A DNA stretch of 64,000 nucleotides from the NCBI RefSeq assembly GCF_013403985.1, contig NZ_JABFDF010000006.1, positions 186,001 to 250,000 of the forward strand. The letters are read 5' to 3'. The notes under the pieces are model-generated. The model worked only from the letters and a program-made list of their open reading frames with translations, was not told the origin of the DNA and searched no databases. Position numbers and translations under genes: made by a program. Positions 40,548 to 49,728 of the stretch are shown here, in pieces. Position 1 is the first letter of the stretch. Each line of letters starts with the position of its first letter. The DNA is from Winogradskyella ludwigii (GTDB lineage: Bacteria > Bacteroidota > Bacteroidia > Flavobacteriales > Flavobacteriaceae).

Positions 40548-43403
40548 TTATCTACTCAAATACATTTTTCTTCTTGCGTATAAATCATAAAACTGATCGT
40601 CCTTTAAATTGTCTATAAATAAGATGCTTTCACCTGTACTTTTCATTTCAGGTCCTAATTGTTTATTTACATTAGGAAACTTATTAAATGAGAACACAGG
40701 TTGCTTAATTGCATAACCTTCTAACTGAGGATTAAAATTAAAATCAGTTACTTTTTTCTCTCCTAACATCACCTTAGTTGCATAATTTACGTAAGGTTCT
40801 TTATAAGCTTTTGCTATAAAAGGCACTGTACGAGATGCTCTTGGGTTGGCTTCAATGATGTAAACAATCTCATTTAATATCGCAAATTGAATATTAATTA
40901 AACCTACTGTATGAAGCGCTCTTGCAATAGTATGTGTATGATCTACTATTTGTTGCATTACCAAATCTCCTAAATTAAATGCTGGTAATAAGGCATTACT
41001 ATCACCTGAGTGAATACCACAAGGTTCAATATGCTCCATGATTCCTATAATATAAACATTACCGTCTGCATCACAAATAGCATCTGCTTCTGCTTCTATT
41101 GCACCATCTAAATAATGATCTAATAATAATTTATTACCAGGAATAGATTTTAATAAATCAATAACATGAGATTCTAATTCATCTTTGTTAATCACAATCT
41201 TCATGCCTTGTCCTCCAAGTACGTAAGAAGGTCTAACCAATATAGGGAAATCTAAAACTTCTGCAATAGCTAAAGCTTCGTCTGCTGTTTCTGCAACATC
41301 AAACTCTGGATAAGGTATATTATGTTCTTTTAATATGTTTGAAAAGCTTCCTCTATCTTCTGCTAAATCGAGAGATTTAAAACTAGTTCCCATAATTTTA
41401 ACTCCCCATTTCTCTAACTTCTCTGCGAGTTTTAAAGCCGTTTGCCCACCTAATTGAACAATAACTCCTTCTGGTTTTTCATGTTGAATAATATCATAGA
41501 TATGCTCCCAGAATACAGGTTCAAAGTACAATTTATCTGCGATATCAAAATCTGTAGAAACCGTTTCTGGATTACAATTAATCATTATAGTCTCATAACC
41601 ACATTCTGCAGCTGCCAAAACGCCATGAACACAACAGTAATCAAATTCAATACCTTGACCAATTCGGTTTGGACCAGAACCTAAAACAATGATTTTCTTT
41701 TTATCAGAAACCACACTTTCATTTTGTACATAAACGGTTCCGTCTGGTTTTTCTACTTCACTTTCAAACGTTGAATAATAATAAGGTGTTTGCGCTTTAA
41801 ATTCTGCAGCACATGTATCTACTAATTTAAATACACGGTTTATATTAAAATCTCTTCGTTTCTTGTAAACTTGACTTTCTAAACAACCCAACATATGTGC
41901 TATTTGTCTATCGCCATAACCCTTTTGTTTTGCTTCGAGCAATAATTCGCGCTCTATACTATCAATTTTAAAGGTTGAAATTTCTTTTTGAAGTTGAAAT
42001 AACTCTTCATATTGTCTTAAAAACCACATGTCTATTTTAGTGATTTCATGAATACGACTTAATGGAATTCCCATTGCAACCGCATCATAAATCACAAACA
42101 CACGATCCCAACTTGCATTGGTTAATTTATCAATTACAGTATCATAATCCGTATACCCTTTTCCATCTGCGCCTAAACCATTTCTTTTTATTTCTAAAGA
42201 TTGTGTTGCTTTGTGCAATGCTTCTTGAAAAGAACGTCCAATAGACATTACCTCACCTACGGCTTTCATCTGAAGTCCTAATGTACGATCTGAACCTTCG
42301 AATTTATCGAAATTCCAACGTGGAATTTTTACAACTACGTAATCTAAAGTAGGTTCAAATAATGCAGACGTGGATTTTGTAATCTGATTATTTAATTCAT
42401 CTAAATGATAACCAATAGCCAATTTTGCCGCAATCTTGGCAATAGGATAACCTGTTGCTTTACTCGCTAATGCAGAAGAACGCGATACACGAGGATTAAT
42501 TTCTATGGCAATAATATCTTCATCATTATCAGGACTTACAGCAAACTGTACGTTACAACCACCTGCAAAATCTCCAATACTTCGCATCATATGGATGGCC
42601 ATATCACGCATTCTTTGTTGGGTTTTGTCAGATAATGTCATGGCAGGAGCAAGAGTAATAGAATCACCAGTATGAATTCCCATAGGATCCATATTTTCTA
42701 TGGTACAGATAATAACAACATTGTCATTTCTATCTCTTAGCAATTCTAACTCATATTCTTTCCAACCAATTAAAGCCTTATCAATCATGACTTCATGAAT
42801 TGGAGACACTTCTAAACCATTGGTTAATAGTTTGTCAAAATCTTCTTCCTTGTGCACAATTGCTGCACCATCACCTCCTAATGTAAAAGAGGCTCTAATT
42901 ACTAAAGGAAATCCATATTCTTGAGCAATCTCTTTTCCTTTTAGAAAAGAATTAGCAGTGGCTTGAGGAGCCATTGGAATACCAATTTCTAACATTAACT
43001 CTCTAAACTTTTCTCTATCTTCTGTAATATTAATGGCGTCAATATCTACACCAATAATATCTACATTAAAATCTTTCCAAATTCCTTTTTCATCTGCTTC
43101 AATACATAAATTTAAAGCTGTTTGCCCTCCCATTGTAGGTAAAACAGCATCAATTTGCGGATGATCTTTTAAAATTTGAATAATAGATTTTGTATTCAAT
43201 GGCAACAAATAAACATGATCTGCCATTGTAGGATCTGTCATTATTGTTGCAGGATTAGAGTTGATAAGTATAGTTTCTATTCCATCTTCTCTTAATGAGC
43301 GTAATGCTTGAGATCCTGAATAGTCGAATTCGCAGGCTTGACCAATTACAATAGGACCTGAACCGATAAGTAAAACTGATTTTATGTTGTTGTTTTTTGG
43401 CAT
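40548..43403 (-). CDS. carB: Carbamoyl-phosphate synthase large subunit
   Basis: A 951-residue subunit that makes carbamoyl phosphate from bicarbonate, ammonia and two ATP for pyrimidines and arginine. Both ATP-grasp halves are present: the first starts at SVLLIGSGPIVIGQACEFDYSG with ASFTLGGDGAAIV (glycine-rich loop) and EINPRVSRSSALASKATGYPIAK; the second starts at IIVLGSGPNRIGQGIEFDYCC with RPSYVLGGQGMKIV and IEANPRASRTVPFIAKA. It ends at YARRKMYLSR, about 120 residues short of the E. coli enzyme (1,073), so the C-terminal MGS-type allosteric domain is absent. The small subunit gene is not in this window. Confidence 0.96.
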   Translation of the reverse strand: MPKNNNIKSVLLIGSGPIVIGQACEFDYSGSQALRSLREDGIETILINSNPATIMTDPTMADHVYLLPLNTKSIIQILKDHPQIDAVLPTMGGQTALNLCIEADEKGIWKDFNVDIIGVDIDAINITEDREKFRELMLEIGIPMAPQATANSFLKGKEIAQEYGFPLVIRASFTLGGDGAAIVHKEEDFDKLLTNGLEVSPIHEVMIDKALIGWKEYELELLRDRNDNVVIICTIENMDPMGIHTGDSITLAPAMTLSDKTQQRMRDMAIHMMRSIGDFAGGCNVQFAVSPDNDEDIIAIEINPRVSRSSALASKATGYPIAKIAAKLAIGYHLDELNNQITKSTSALFEPTLDYVVVKIPRWNFDKFEGSDRTLGLQMKAVGEVMSIGRSFQEALHKATQSLEIKRNGLGADGKGYTDYDTVIDKLTNASWDRVFVIYDAVAMGIPLSRIHEITKIDMWFLRQYEELFQLQKEISTFKIDSIERELLLEAKQKGYGDRQIAHMLGCLESQVYKKRRDFNINRVFKLVDTCAAEFKAQTPYYYSTFESEVEKPDGTVYVQNESVVSDKKKIIVLGSGPNRIGQGIEFDYCCVHGVLAAAECGYETIMINCNPETVSTDFDIADKLYFEPVFWEHIYDIIQHEKPEGVIVQLGGQTALKLAEKLEKWGVKIMGTSFKSLDLAEDRGSFSNILKEHNIPYPEFDVAETADEALAIAEVLDFPILVRPSYVLGGQGMKIVINKDELESHVIDLLKSIPGNKLLLDHYLDGAIEAEADAICDADGNVYIIGIMEHIEPCGIHSGDSNALLPAFNLGDLVMQQIVDHTHTIARALHTVGLINIQFAILNEIVYIIEANPRASRTVPFIAKAYKEPYVNYATKVMLGEKKVTDFNFNPQLEGYAIKQPVFSFNKFPNVNKQLGPEMKSTGESILFIDNLKDDQFYDLYARRKMYLSR

Positions 43404-43481
43404 GAGACGTTGTGTTTAGTGATTTTGCAAATGTGTTTCATAAGTCATTTGCTGATACAAAAATAGTTATCAATAAGATAC

Positions 43482-43510
43482 AAAAAAAGGCGTTACACCT
43501 AAGTAACGCC
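43482..43510 (-). terminator. Rho-independent terminator of rpmH
   Basis: On the minus strand GGCGTTAC pairs with GTAACGCC (43510-43503 and 43496-43489) with a 6-base loop, followed by a run of T (43488-43482). It lies 26 bases past the rpmH stop. Confidence 0.85.
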
Positions 43511-43535
43511 CTAATATATTAACAATTGTTAATCA

Positions 43536-43697
43536 TTATTTTTTATGTCTTGCTTCTGTAGATACAGATATTTTCTTTCTTCCTTTAGCCCTTCTACGTG
43601 CTAAAACTTTTCTTCCGTTAACAGAAGCCATTCTTTCTCTGAAACCGTGCTTATTCTTTCTTTTTCTCTTTGACGGTTGAAACGTTCTTTTTGGCAT
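43536..43697 (-). CDS. rpmH: 50S ribosomal protein L34
   Basis: A 53-residue protein read by hand: begins [20 protein letters not shown] and ends STEARHKK, the flavobacterial L34 form, with the conserved [16 protein letters not shown] core. Start ATG at 43697. L34 is a small basic protein at the surface of the large subunit. It stands apart from dnaA, and a terminator follows its stop. Between it and the divergent tetratricopeptide gene lie about 170 bases. Confidence 0.96.
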   Translation of the reverse strand: MPKRTFQPSKRKRKNKHGFRERMASVNGRKVLARRRAKGRKKISVSTEARHKK

Positions 43698-43839
43698 GTC
43701 TTATATTTTTATAAACTAATAATCTTTTTTGTGAAAATTGAGAGGTCTCTCAAAACTGCGTGCAAATATACAACAAGTTTTTACTTTACCAAGTCGCAAA
43801 AGAAAATATTTGAATAGAAATTTTACTCTTAGATTTTAT

Positions 43840-43847
43840 TACCTTTG
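43840..43847 (+). promoter_or_regulatory. -7 box of the tetratricopeptide-like gene
   Basis: TACCTTTG matches TAnnTTTG 25 bases before the ATG at 43872. Because an in-frame TTG at 43845 lies inside this box, that codon cannot be the translation start. Confidence 0.55.
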
Positions 43848-43871
43848 CGCTCTGCAAAAATACACAGAAAT

Positions 43872-44450
43872 ATGTTTCATAAGAATATAAAATTAGTTAT
43901 TGCCGCTTTAATAATTGGATACGGCATATATCAATTCACTGAAGGTTATATAGGTAATGGTATAATGTACCTGTTACTTTCTACTATCTTTATCTTTTTC
44001 TACTTTAAAAATGAAATGATTTTATTAGCGTTCTTAAAGCTTAGGAAACAAGATTTTGTAGGCGCTAAAAAATGGTTAGACAAAATAAAAAATCCTGAAG
44101 GAGCTTTAGTAAAGAAACAACAAGGTTATTTAAACTACCTAAACGGTATTATGGTTTCTCAAACTAACATGAATGAAGCTGAAGCGTATTTTAAAAAGGC
44201 GATTAGCTTAGGTCTATCTATGGATCATGATATGGCAATGGCAAAATTAAATTTAGCTGGAATTGCTTTTTCTAAACGTAAGAAGCCTGAAGCTCAAAAA
44301 CTTTTAGCAGAAGCGCAACAATTGGATAAAAGAGATATGCTTGCTGATCAAATTAAAATGATGAAGCAACAAATGAAAAAAGCCGCTATTCCAAAACAAC
44401 AATACGGACAGCCAACATCTTCTAGACAAAATCGTAGAAGTAGACGATAA
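43872..44450 (+). CDS. Membrane-anchored tetratricopeptide-like protein
   Basis: A 192-residue protein: two N-terminal hydrophobic helices (KLVIAALIIGYGIYQFTEG and IGNGIMYLLLSTIFIFFYF) and then helical repeats of TPR type (KQDFVGAKKWLDKI, GYLNYLNGIMVSQTNMNEAEAYFKKAISLG, MAKLNLAGIAFSKRKKPEAQKLLAEA) ending in a basic tail. The start is ATG at 43872; the apparent earlier TTG overlaps the promoter. Possible role as an assembly or secretion scaffold at the inner membrane; nothing specific. Confidence 0.85.
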   Translation: MFHKNIKLVIAALIIGYGIYQFTEGYIGNGIMYLLLSTIFIFFYFKNEMILLAFLKLRKQDFVGAKKWLDKIKNPEGALVKKQQGYLNYLNGIMVSQTNMNEAEAYFKKAISLGLSMDHDMAMAKLNLAGIAFSKRKKPEAQKLLAEAQQLDKRDMLADQIKMMKQQMKKAAIPKQQYGQPTSSRQNRRSRR

Positions 44451-44455
44451 GTCTT

Positions 44456-45760
44456 TTACTTCGATAGCTTCTTAGAAAATATAGGCTGAAAGTTGATAAA
44501 TAAAATTGTTGTTACAAACAATATAGGCAAATACCATGTGTTTTGCATTAAATCTATATAATCTAAGCGACCTTCCGAAAAGCTTAAAATCATTAATACT
44601 TGAGCTCCGTAAGGTAATATACCTTGAGTAATACAGGCAAATATATCTAATATTGATGCTGTTTTTCTTTTCGTTAAACCGTACTCATCATTTATCGTTT
44701 TAGCTATTGAACCCGATATAATTATAGATACCGTGTTATTAGCAATAGCCATGTTTATAGTACTTACTAAAGCTGCGATACCAAATTGAGCAGACCTTTT
44801 GCTTTTAATAAGAACTTTAATTTTATTTAGAATATAGTCTATACCTCCATTTCTCTCTACTAAAGCAGCCAAACCACCAGTTAATAAAGACAGTAAGAAA
44901 ATTTCTGTCATATTTGTAAAACCTGTGTATGCAATTCTTGTAGACTCCATTATTGTAAAATCCCCATCGAAAACACCTAGAATTACAGCTGAAATAATTC
45001 CAAAAAATAGTGTTACAAATACATTTACACCTACTACAGACAGGAAAATCACTAGTATATAAGGAACGATTTTCATGACTGAATACTCGTAATTACCAGC
45101 TTCTAAAACATTAGAACTTAGATCTAGACCTTGTACTGTTAAAATAACCAAAGTTATTAAGGCAGCAGGAAGCGCTATTTTAATATTCTCTTTAAATTTA
45201 TCACTCATTTTACAATCTAAAGACTGCGTTGCTGCAATAGTTGTATCTGATATTATGGATAAATTATCGCCAAACATAGATCCACCTAATAAAGCACCAC
45301 AAAGCACTCCTAAAGATATATCACCTTGTCCTGAAAACCCAACTACAATTGGTGCAAGCGTTACAATAGCGCCAACGGAAGTCCCTGTTGAGATGGATAA
45401 AAAGGCGGCTATTAGAAAAACACCTAAATAAATATACTGAATAGCAATATAGTCCATACCTAGATTAACAATAGCATCTACACTTCCTGTAGATTTGGTA
45501 ATAGCAGCAAAAGCACCTGCTAACAAATAAATTAGACACATGGTTAGTATTTTACTGTCTCCACAACCTTTTAAAAGTATTGCTATCTTATCATTAATAG
45601 ATTGTTTAAAAATTAGAAAAGCAACGACAATACCAACAATAACTGCTATTGGAGCGGGTAATAAGTAAAAATCATCTTTATAAATACCGATGCCTAAAAA
45701 GGTAATTACAAAAACTAATAATGGGATTAATGCCGTAAAATTTGATGTAGACTTTTTCAT
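44456..45760 (-). CDS. NhaC-family transporter, candidate methionine transporter (MetT-like)
   Basis: A 434-residue membrane protein of the NhaC Na+/H+ antiporter superfamily with about eleven helices and the signatures GTSVGAIVTLAPIVVGFS, GALLGGSMFGDNLSIISDTTIAATQS, and AIANNTVSIIISGSIAKTI. Start: the ATG at 45760; an in-frame TTG 11 codons earlier is less likely. A SAM-clan riboswitch-like element lies directly upstream. In other bacteria an NhaC-superfamily transporter behind SAM riboswitches (metT) was proposed to carry methionine, so methionine uptake is the leading hypothesis here rather than Na+/H+ exchange. Confidence 0.88.
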   Translation of the reverse strand: MKKSTSNFTALIPLLVFVITFLGIGIYKDDFYLLPAPIAVIVGIVVAFLIFKQSINDKIAILLKGCGDSKILTMCLIYLLAGAFAAITKSTGSVDAIVNLGMDYIAIQYIYLGVFLIAAFLSISTGTSVGAIVTLAPIVVGFSGQGDISLGVLCGALLGGSMFGDNLSIISDTTIAATQSLDCKMSDKFKENIKIALPAALITLVILTVQGLDLSSNVLEAGNYEYSVMKIVPYILVIFLSVVGVNVFVTLFFGIISAVILGVFDGDFTIMESTRIAYTGFTNMTEIFLLSLLTGGLAALVERNGGIDYILNKIKVLIKSKRSAQFGIAALVSTINMAIANNTVSIIISGSIAKTINDEYGLTKRKTASILDIFACITQGILPYGAQVLMILSFSEGRLDYIDLMQNTWYLPILFVTTILFINFQPIFSKKLSK

Positions 45761-45835
45761 TCTTTTATGTCTTAAAAAGAAGGCAGAAAGCAAATAAGAA
45801 AGAAAAACTAGATTAACATTTTTTCCAAAATATTG

Positions 45836-45902
45836 GCTTATCCTTTTAGCACCTTGCTTGTTAATGCAGGTTGCTATCTCCTTTTGAGATTCTTGATAAT
45901 TT
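45836..45902 (-). promoter_or_regulatory. Compact SAM-clan (S-box type) riboswitch before the NhaC-family gene
   Basis: Read on the minus strand: P1 TTATC (45899-45895) with GATAA (45842-45838); a short P2 hairpin ATCTC/GAGAT (45890-45886 and 45880-45876) with loop AAAAG; then GCAACC (45874-45869) and GGTGCTAA (45853-45846), the sequence pair that marks P3 of SAM-I/SAM-IV RNAs. P2 is reduced and P4 is missing, so it resembles the SAM-IV or SAM-I-IV variants more than the classic S-box. A TATCTTTG -7 box lies immediately upstream at 45922-45915. Confidence 0.7.
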
Positions 45903-45914
45903 ATTTTAAGTCGG

Positions 45915-45922
45915 CAAAGATA
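45915..45922 (-). promoter_or_regulatory. -7 promoter box for the SAM-clan leader
   Basis: TATCTTTG on the minus strand matches TAnnTTTG and lies about 15 bases before the riboswitch P1, so the leader transcript would begin at or near the RNA element. I see no clear TTG at -33. Confidence 0.5.
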
Positions 45923-45989
45923 TTAATATAATTAAACCTGATTTAAACTTTAACTCATTATTATAATATGAAATAATAGGTATAGTTAA

Positions 45990-47438
45990 TTACAGCAAAG
46001 GAGCCATAAGACGTGCTGTAGATTCAATAAGTTTTGTGCGTTTAGATCGCTGTTGCCAAGATTTTAAATCTAGCTTTTCACAATCTTTTAAATCATCGTT
46101 AAAGAAAGTTGTGAGCTCACTACCAATCTTCTTGTTGTAGATCAATGCATTCACTTCAAAGTTAATATTGAAACTTCTATAATCCATATTCGTGGTTCCA
46201 ACCGTACTAAAAACACCATCAACCACCATTGTTTTAGCATGTATAAACCCTTTTGTGTAATGGTATACCTCTACTCCTGCTTCTAAAAGCATTTCTAAAT
46301 AAGAATTAGTCGCATATTCTGCAATCCAAGAATCAGACGTTTTTGGTACAATAATCTTTACGGTAATATTACTTCTGGCTATAACTTGAAGTGCTGTAAG
46401 AATCTCAGGATTAGGAATAAAATAAGGAGTTGTAATATATACGTGATCTTCAGCATTAGTAATTGCTACAAAAATAGCCTCCATTATGTTAGACCAATCC
46501 GTATCTGGACCACTTGCTGCAATTTGAAGTGGTACATTTTCTTTATAATCATGATCTGGAAAATATGTTTTAGCAATTTCTAACTCACCATCGCTTACAA
46601 AATCCCAAGTGGTAAAAAATAAGATTTGTAAAGGCTTTACAGCTTCGCCAACAATACGAATATGTGTATCTCTCCAATAGCGATCATTATTAGCATTAAC
46701 ATAACTATCTGAAACATTAATTCCGCCAACGTAACCTATCTTTCCGTCAATAACAACGATTTTACGGTGATTACGATAATTCATTTTACCTGTTAAATTA
46801 GAAAACCGAACAGGCATAAAAGGAAACATTTCAATTCCGCAATCCTTAAGTTTCTTTTTCATTTGAGACGAAATAGAACTTCCAACATCATCAATAGCTA
46901 TTCTAACTTCTAATCCTGATTTGGCTTTTTTACACAAAAGGTTGAGTAATTCTGTGCCTATCTTATCATCTTTTATTATAAAATATTCGAGATGAATATG
47001 TGTTTTTGCTTCTTCTATATCTTTAAATAACAGCTTAAACTTATCATCACCATTCTTGATCAGTGTAACCTTATTGTTTATGGTAAGTTTCGATTTTTCA
47101 CTATTGTATAATAAAGGTATGAGTTTCGATTTTTGATCCAGTAACTCATCAACCTCATTAATTTCCTTGGTATCAAGTTCTAACTGAGATTGAATCTTTT
47201 TTACAATCGATTGATTTAAAACATTTTTTCGGCTAAAAAGTTTAGTTTTTCGATATTCTTGTCCAAAAAGATAATAGACAATTAAACCCAAAAAGGGCAA
47301 AGCTAACAAACCAATAATATAACTTAATGCTTTTGTTGGATTGAGTTTTTTATGCAGAATAGTTAAAACCGCCGATAATGCAATCACATAATTGAAAAAA
47401 ATTAAGATTTGCCAAAAATGGTTTTTTACATATTCCAA
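45990..47438 (-). CDS. cls: Cardiolipin synthase (phospholipase D family)
   Basis: A 482-residue membrane enzyme joining two phosphatidylglycerol molecules into cardiolipin. Two N-terminal helices (residues 10-27 and 38-57) precede two HxKxxxxD phospholipase D motifs: His224 (RNHRKIVVIDGKIGYVGG) and His400 (FIHAKTMVVDGVFSTVGTTNMDYRS). The frame opens at TTG 47438 three bases after the lytic transglycosylase stop; no ATG lies in a better position, so TTG is probably the true start. Co-transcribed with the transglycosylase. Confidence 0.94.
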   Translation of the reverse strand: MEYVKNHFWQILIFFNYVIALSAVLTILHKKLNPTKALSYIIGLLALPFLGLIVYYLFGQEYRKTKLFSRKNVLNQSIVKKIQSQLELDTKEINEVDELLDQKSKLIPLLYNSEKSKLTINNKVTLIKNGDDKFKLLFKDIEEAKTHIHLEYFIIKDDKIGTELLNLLCKKAKSGLEVRIAIDDVGSSISSQMKKKLKDCGIEMFPFMPVRFSNLTGKMNYRNHRKIVVIDGKIGYVGGINVSDSYVNANNDRYWRDTHIRIVGEAVKPLQILFFTTWDFVSDGELEIAKTYFPDHDYKENVPLQIAASGPDTDWSNIMEAIFVAITNAEDHVYITTPYFIPNPEILTALQVIARSNITVKIIVPKTSDSWIAEYATNSYLEMLLEAGVEVYHYTKGFIHAKTMVVDGVFSTVGTTNMDYRSFNINFEVNALIYNKKIGSELTTFFNDDLKDCEKLDLKSWQQRSKRTKLIESTARLMAPLL

Positions 47439-47441
47439 AAC

Positions 47442-48395
47442 TTAAGGTTTAGCGTTATAAAATCCTTTTTCTGGAATTTCTATAGCATAAGATTTTCTCG
47501 ATTTGTTATTTAAATGAGATTCTCTTAACCATGGGTTATGACGTTTTAGAATTTTATAGTTAATTCCGAAGTTTTTAGCAAACTGAGCAAAATCGGTTAC
47601 AGCAGTATCCACTTTTACTTTATATGTTGGCACAGCTTTATATAAATGGCTTTTATTAAAATTGAATCCGTATTTATCAGGATTAGAAAGTATTTCTTTC
47701 AAAGCTACAATTCTAAATACATAACGCCCTGTTTCTTCTCCTAATAACAAATCGTAATAGCCATTAACATCTTGTTCTTTTAATCGTCTTGACACTCCTG
47801 CATTTCCTGCGTTGTATGCTGCAGCTGCTTTAGTCCATGATCCTAAATTGTTCTTTGCTTTTATCAAATAATCACAAGCTACTTCTGTTGCTTTTTCTAA
47901 ATTATAACGTTCATCTACATTAGAGTTAACTTCCAACCCGTTTTCTCGTCCTGTTGCAGACATAATTTGCCAAACACCACTTGCGCCTGCTGGAGATTTT
48001 GCAGTTTGTACCAATCCACTTTCTATAACAGCTAAGTATTTAAAATCGTCAGGAACACCGTTTTTCTTTAATATAGGTTCTATAATCGGAAAATATTTTT
48101 GAGCTCTCTTAAACATTAAAAGTCCATTAGATTGCCAATAGGTATTTACTAACAATTCTCTATCCATGCGCTCATAGATATCTGGATCTTCTACAGGAAC
48201 CAATTCACCTGCAAAGTTTAAATTTTCAGGCATTTCTAAAGCATAAACATTGTAACTATTTACAATAGGATCTTCTTTTCCTAACAAATGATCAGGAGTC
48301 GCTTTATCATCTGGTGATTTTTGCATTGAGAAAATAAATAAGCCTGATATACAAACAACACCTATTAACGCTAAACTATTTTTTATAATTTTCAT
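47442..48395 (-). CDS. Membrane-bound lytic murein transglycosylase (MltD-like)
   Basis: A 317-residue lytic transglycosylase cleaving peptidoglycan with formation of 1,6-anhydro-muramic acid. N-terminal helix (residues 8-24), then the SLT domain with catalytic Glu125 in IESGLVQTAKSPAGASGVWQIM and the downstream AAAYNAGNAGVSRR, ending in a short region (KILKRHNPWLRESHLNN) that resembles a LysM-type remnant. It sits three bases before cls and lies in the same operon, linking envelope lipid and murein turnover. Confidence 0.92.
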   Translation of the reverse strand: MKIIKNSLALIGVVCISGLFIFSMQKSPDDKATPDHLLGKEDPIVNSYNVYALEMPENLNFAGELVPVEDPDIYERMDRELLVNTYWQSNGLLMFKRAQKYFPIIEPILKKNGVPDDFKYLAVIESGLVQTAKSPAGASGVWQIMSATGRENGLEVNSNVDERYNLEKATEVACDYLIKAKNNLGSWTKAAAAYNAGNAGVSRRLKEQDVNGYYDLLLGEETGRYVFRIVALKEILSNPDKYGFNFNKSHLYKAVPTYKVKVDTAVTDFAQFAKNFGINYKILKRHNPWLRESHLNNKSRKSYAIEIPEKGFYNAKP

Positions 48396-48532
48396 ATGTA
48401 GTTTTTTAATTTTATCCCAATAGCAATTGAGAAATACGTGATTTTAACTTAATAAGTAACAAGTTTTTAACACGTATACTTTATAACTTTTCTTTTTTAT
48501 AAATGTAAGCAAACTAATAATACGATTCAACT

Positions 48533-49195
48533 TCAGCCCGTAATAAGTTTTGCCAAATTTTCGTTAAACCATTTATATTTATTAATAATCATGATGTGTG
48601 TACCACCTTTAATAACAATACAATTTCCGCCACAAGAATTATTAAAAACAACATCATTATCTCCATGGATATAAACAGCATCAGGATGTGCTTCTTCTTG
48701 ATCCCAACAAACCACTTGTTCTATCGCCCAATCTAAATAAGATTTATCATTTACAGAAAGATACTTTTTATATAAATCTACACGCTTTTTAATCGTTTCA
48801 CCAAATGCGTATTTAGCTAATAAATCGATATTACTAACCAATTGCGTTGGTAAAACCTTGTACGCTTTAGTTACTTTTAATAGTTTTAATCGTTTTGGTA
48901 ACTCGTGGTGAGACTTAACACTAGAAACTACAATTAACTTTTTTAGGTTGAGAAACTTACTCATTTCTTGCACCAAAATCCCTCCAAAAGATACACCTAA
49001 CAATACCGAATTATCATGCTCTATAAACTTACACATACGTTGAGCGTATTCTTCTAAGGTTTCGTTTTTTGTAGGAATTTGCCATTCTAACCAATGAATT
49101 TCATACTCCTCTTCTGGTAATTTAATATATTCAAATATCGAAGGGTTTGCTGCCATACCAGGCATTAAATAAACATGGATTATTTTAGAATTCAT
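48533..49195 (-). CDS. Alpha/beta-hydrolase family protein
   Basis: A 220-residue alpha/beta-hydrolase: HVYLMPGMAANPSIFEYI at the start (oxyanion region), nucleophile Ser69 in LLGVSFGGILV, a probable acid in IHGDNDVVF and the C-terminal histidine in IKGGTHIMI. No lid domain. Substrate unknown; esterase or acyl-transfer activity is possible. It stands alone between the transglycosylase and the acetyltransferase-like gene, which is divergent. Confidence 0.85.
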   Translation of the reverse strand: MNSKIIHVYLMPGMAANPSIFEYIKLPEEEYEIHWLEWQIPTKNETLEEYAQRMCKFIEHDNSVLLGVSFGGILVQEMSKFLNLKKLIVVSSVKSHHELPKRLKLLKVTKAYKVLPTQLVSNIDLLAKYAFGETIKKRVDLYKKYLSVNDKSYLDWAIEQVVCWDQEEAHPDAVYIHGDNDVVFNNSCGGNCIVIKGGTHIMIINKYKWFNENLAKLITG

Positions 49196-49284
49196 AGGAC
49201 GAAAATCTATTTATTTGGAACGACTTAATTAATTACAATTTAAGGTTTTAACAGCGACAATCTAAAACATTGCTCGATTTTTTG

Positions 49285-49292
49285 TACTTTTG
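49285..49292 (+). promoter_or_regulatory. -7 box before the GNAT-like gene
   Basis: TACTTTTG matches TAnnTTTG, about 65 bases before the ATG. The nearest TTG upstream gives a spacer of only 12 bases, so the -33 element is uncertain. Confidence 0.4.
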
Positions 49293-49356
49293 CACAGCAA
49301 AACTATATAATTTATAGTATCTACACGCCAACCGCTGAATTTAATAACAAGAAATT

Positions 49357-49653
49357 ATGACAGAAACTGCTGAATTAATTGACAATGACTTCCTGCGTCA
49401 ATTTGAATTAAATGTTGAGAACGAAATGGCTATTATTGAATATTCTTTACAAGAACGAAAGATATTCTTAACAAAAATGATTATCCCAGATGCTTTAAGG
49501 ACAGACGAATTTGAATTAGAATTTATTGACTTGGTTTTTTCAAACATAAAAGAACGAAATATTAGTGTTGTACCAACAAGTCCTGAAATTGCTAAGTTTG
49601 TAAGACGAAATAGAAAATATAAACGTATGCTTCCAGTAGGTATCCGAATATAA
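49357..49653 (+). CDS. GNAT-like N-acetyltransferase family protein (short, YjdJ type)
   Basis: A 98-residue protein of the short GNAT class: NEMAIIEYSLQERKIFLTKMIIPDAL, then a central EFIDLVFSNIKERNISVVPTSPEIAKFVRRNRKYKRMLP, with the family's KFVRRNRKY near the end. Such short proteins (YjdJ) bind acetyl-CoA weakly or act on small molecules; role unknown. A TACTTTTG -7 box precedes it at 49285-49292. A very long palindromic terminator follows. Confidence 0.85.
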   Translation: MTETAELIDNDFLRQFELNVENEMAIIEYSLQERKIFLTKMIIPDALRTDEFELEFIDLVFSNIKERNISVVPTSPEIAKFVRRNRKYKRMLPVGIRI

Positions 49654-49659
49654 CATGAG

Positions 49660-49720
49660 AAATCTATTCCATAAAAAAACCGAAACTTTAAAAGTTTCGG
49701 TTTTTTTATGGAATAGATTT
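49660..49720. terminator. 61-bp perfect palindrome acting as a bidirectional terminator
   Basis: Arms of 30 bases at 49660-49689 and 49691-49720 are exact reverse complements with a single unpaired base at 49690. The core CCGAAACTTT/AAAGTTTCGG flanked by A and T runs is a usual terminator, but the arms extend far beyond it (AAATCTATTCCAT on the outside). It lies between the convergent GNAT-like and lipoprotein genes. Confidence 0.85.
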
Positions 49721-49728
49721 ATAACTAT

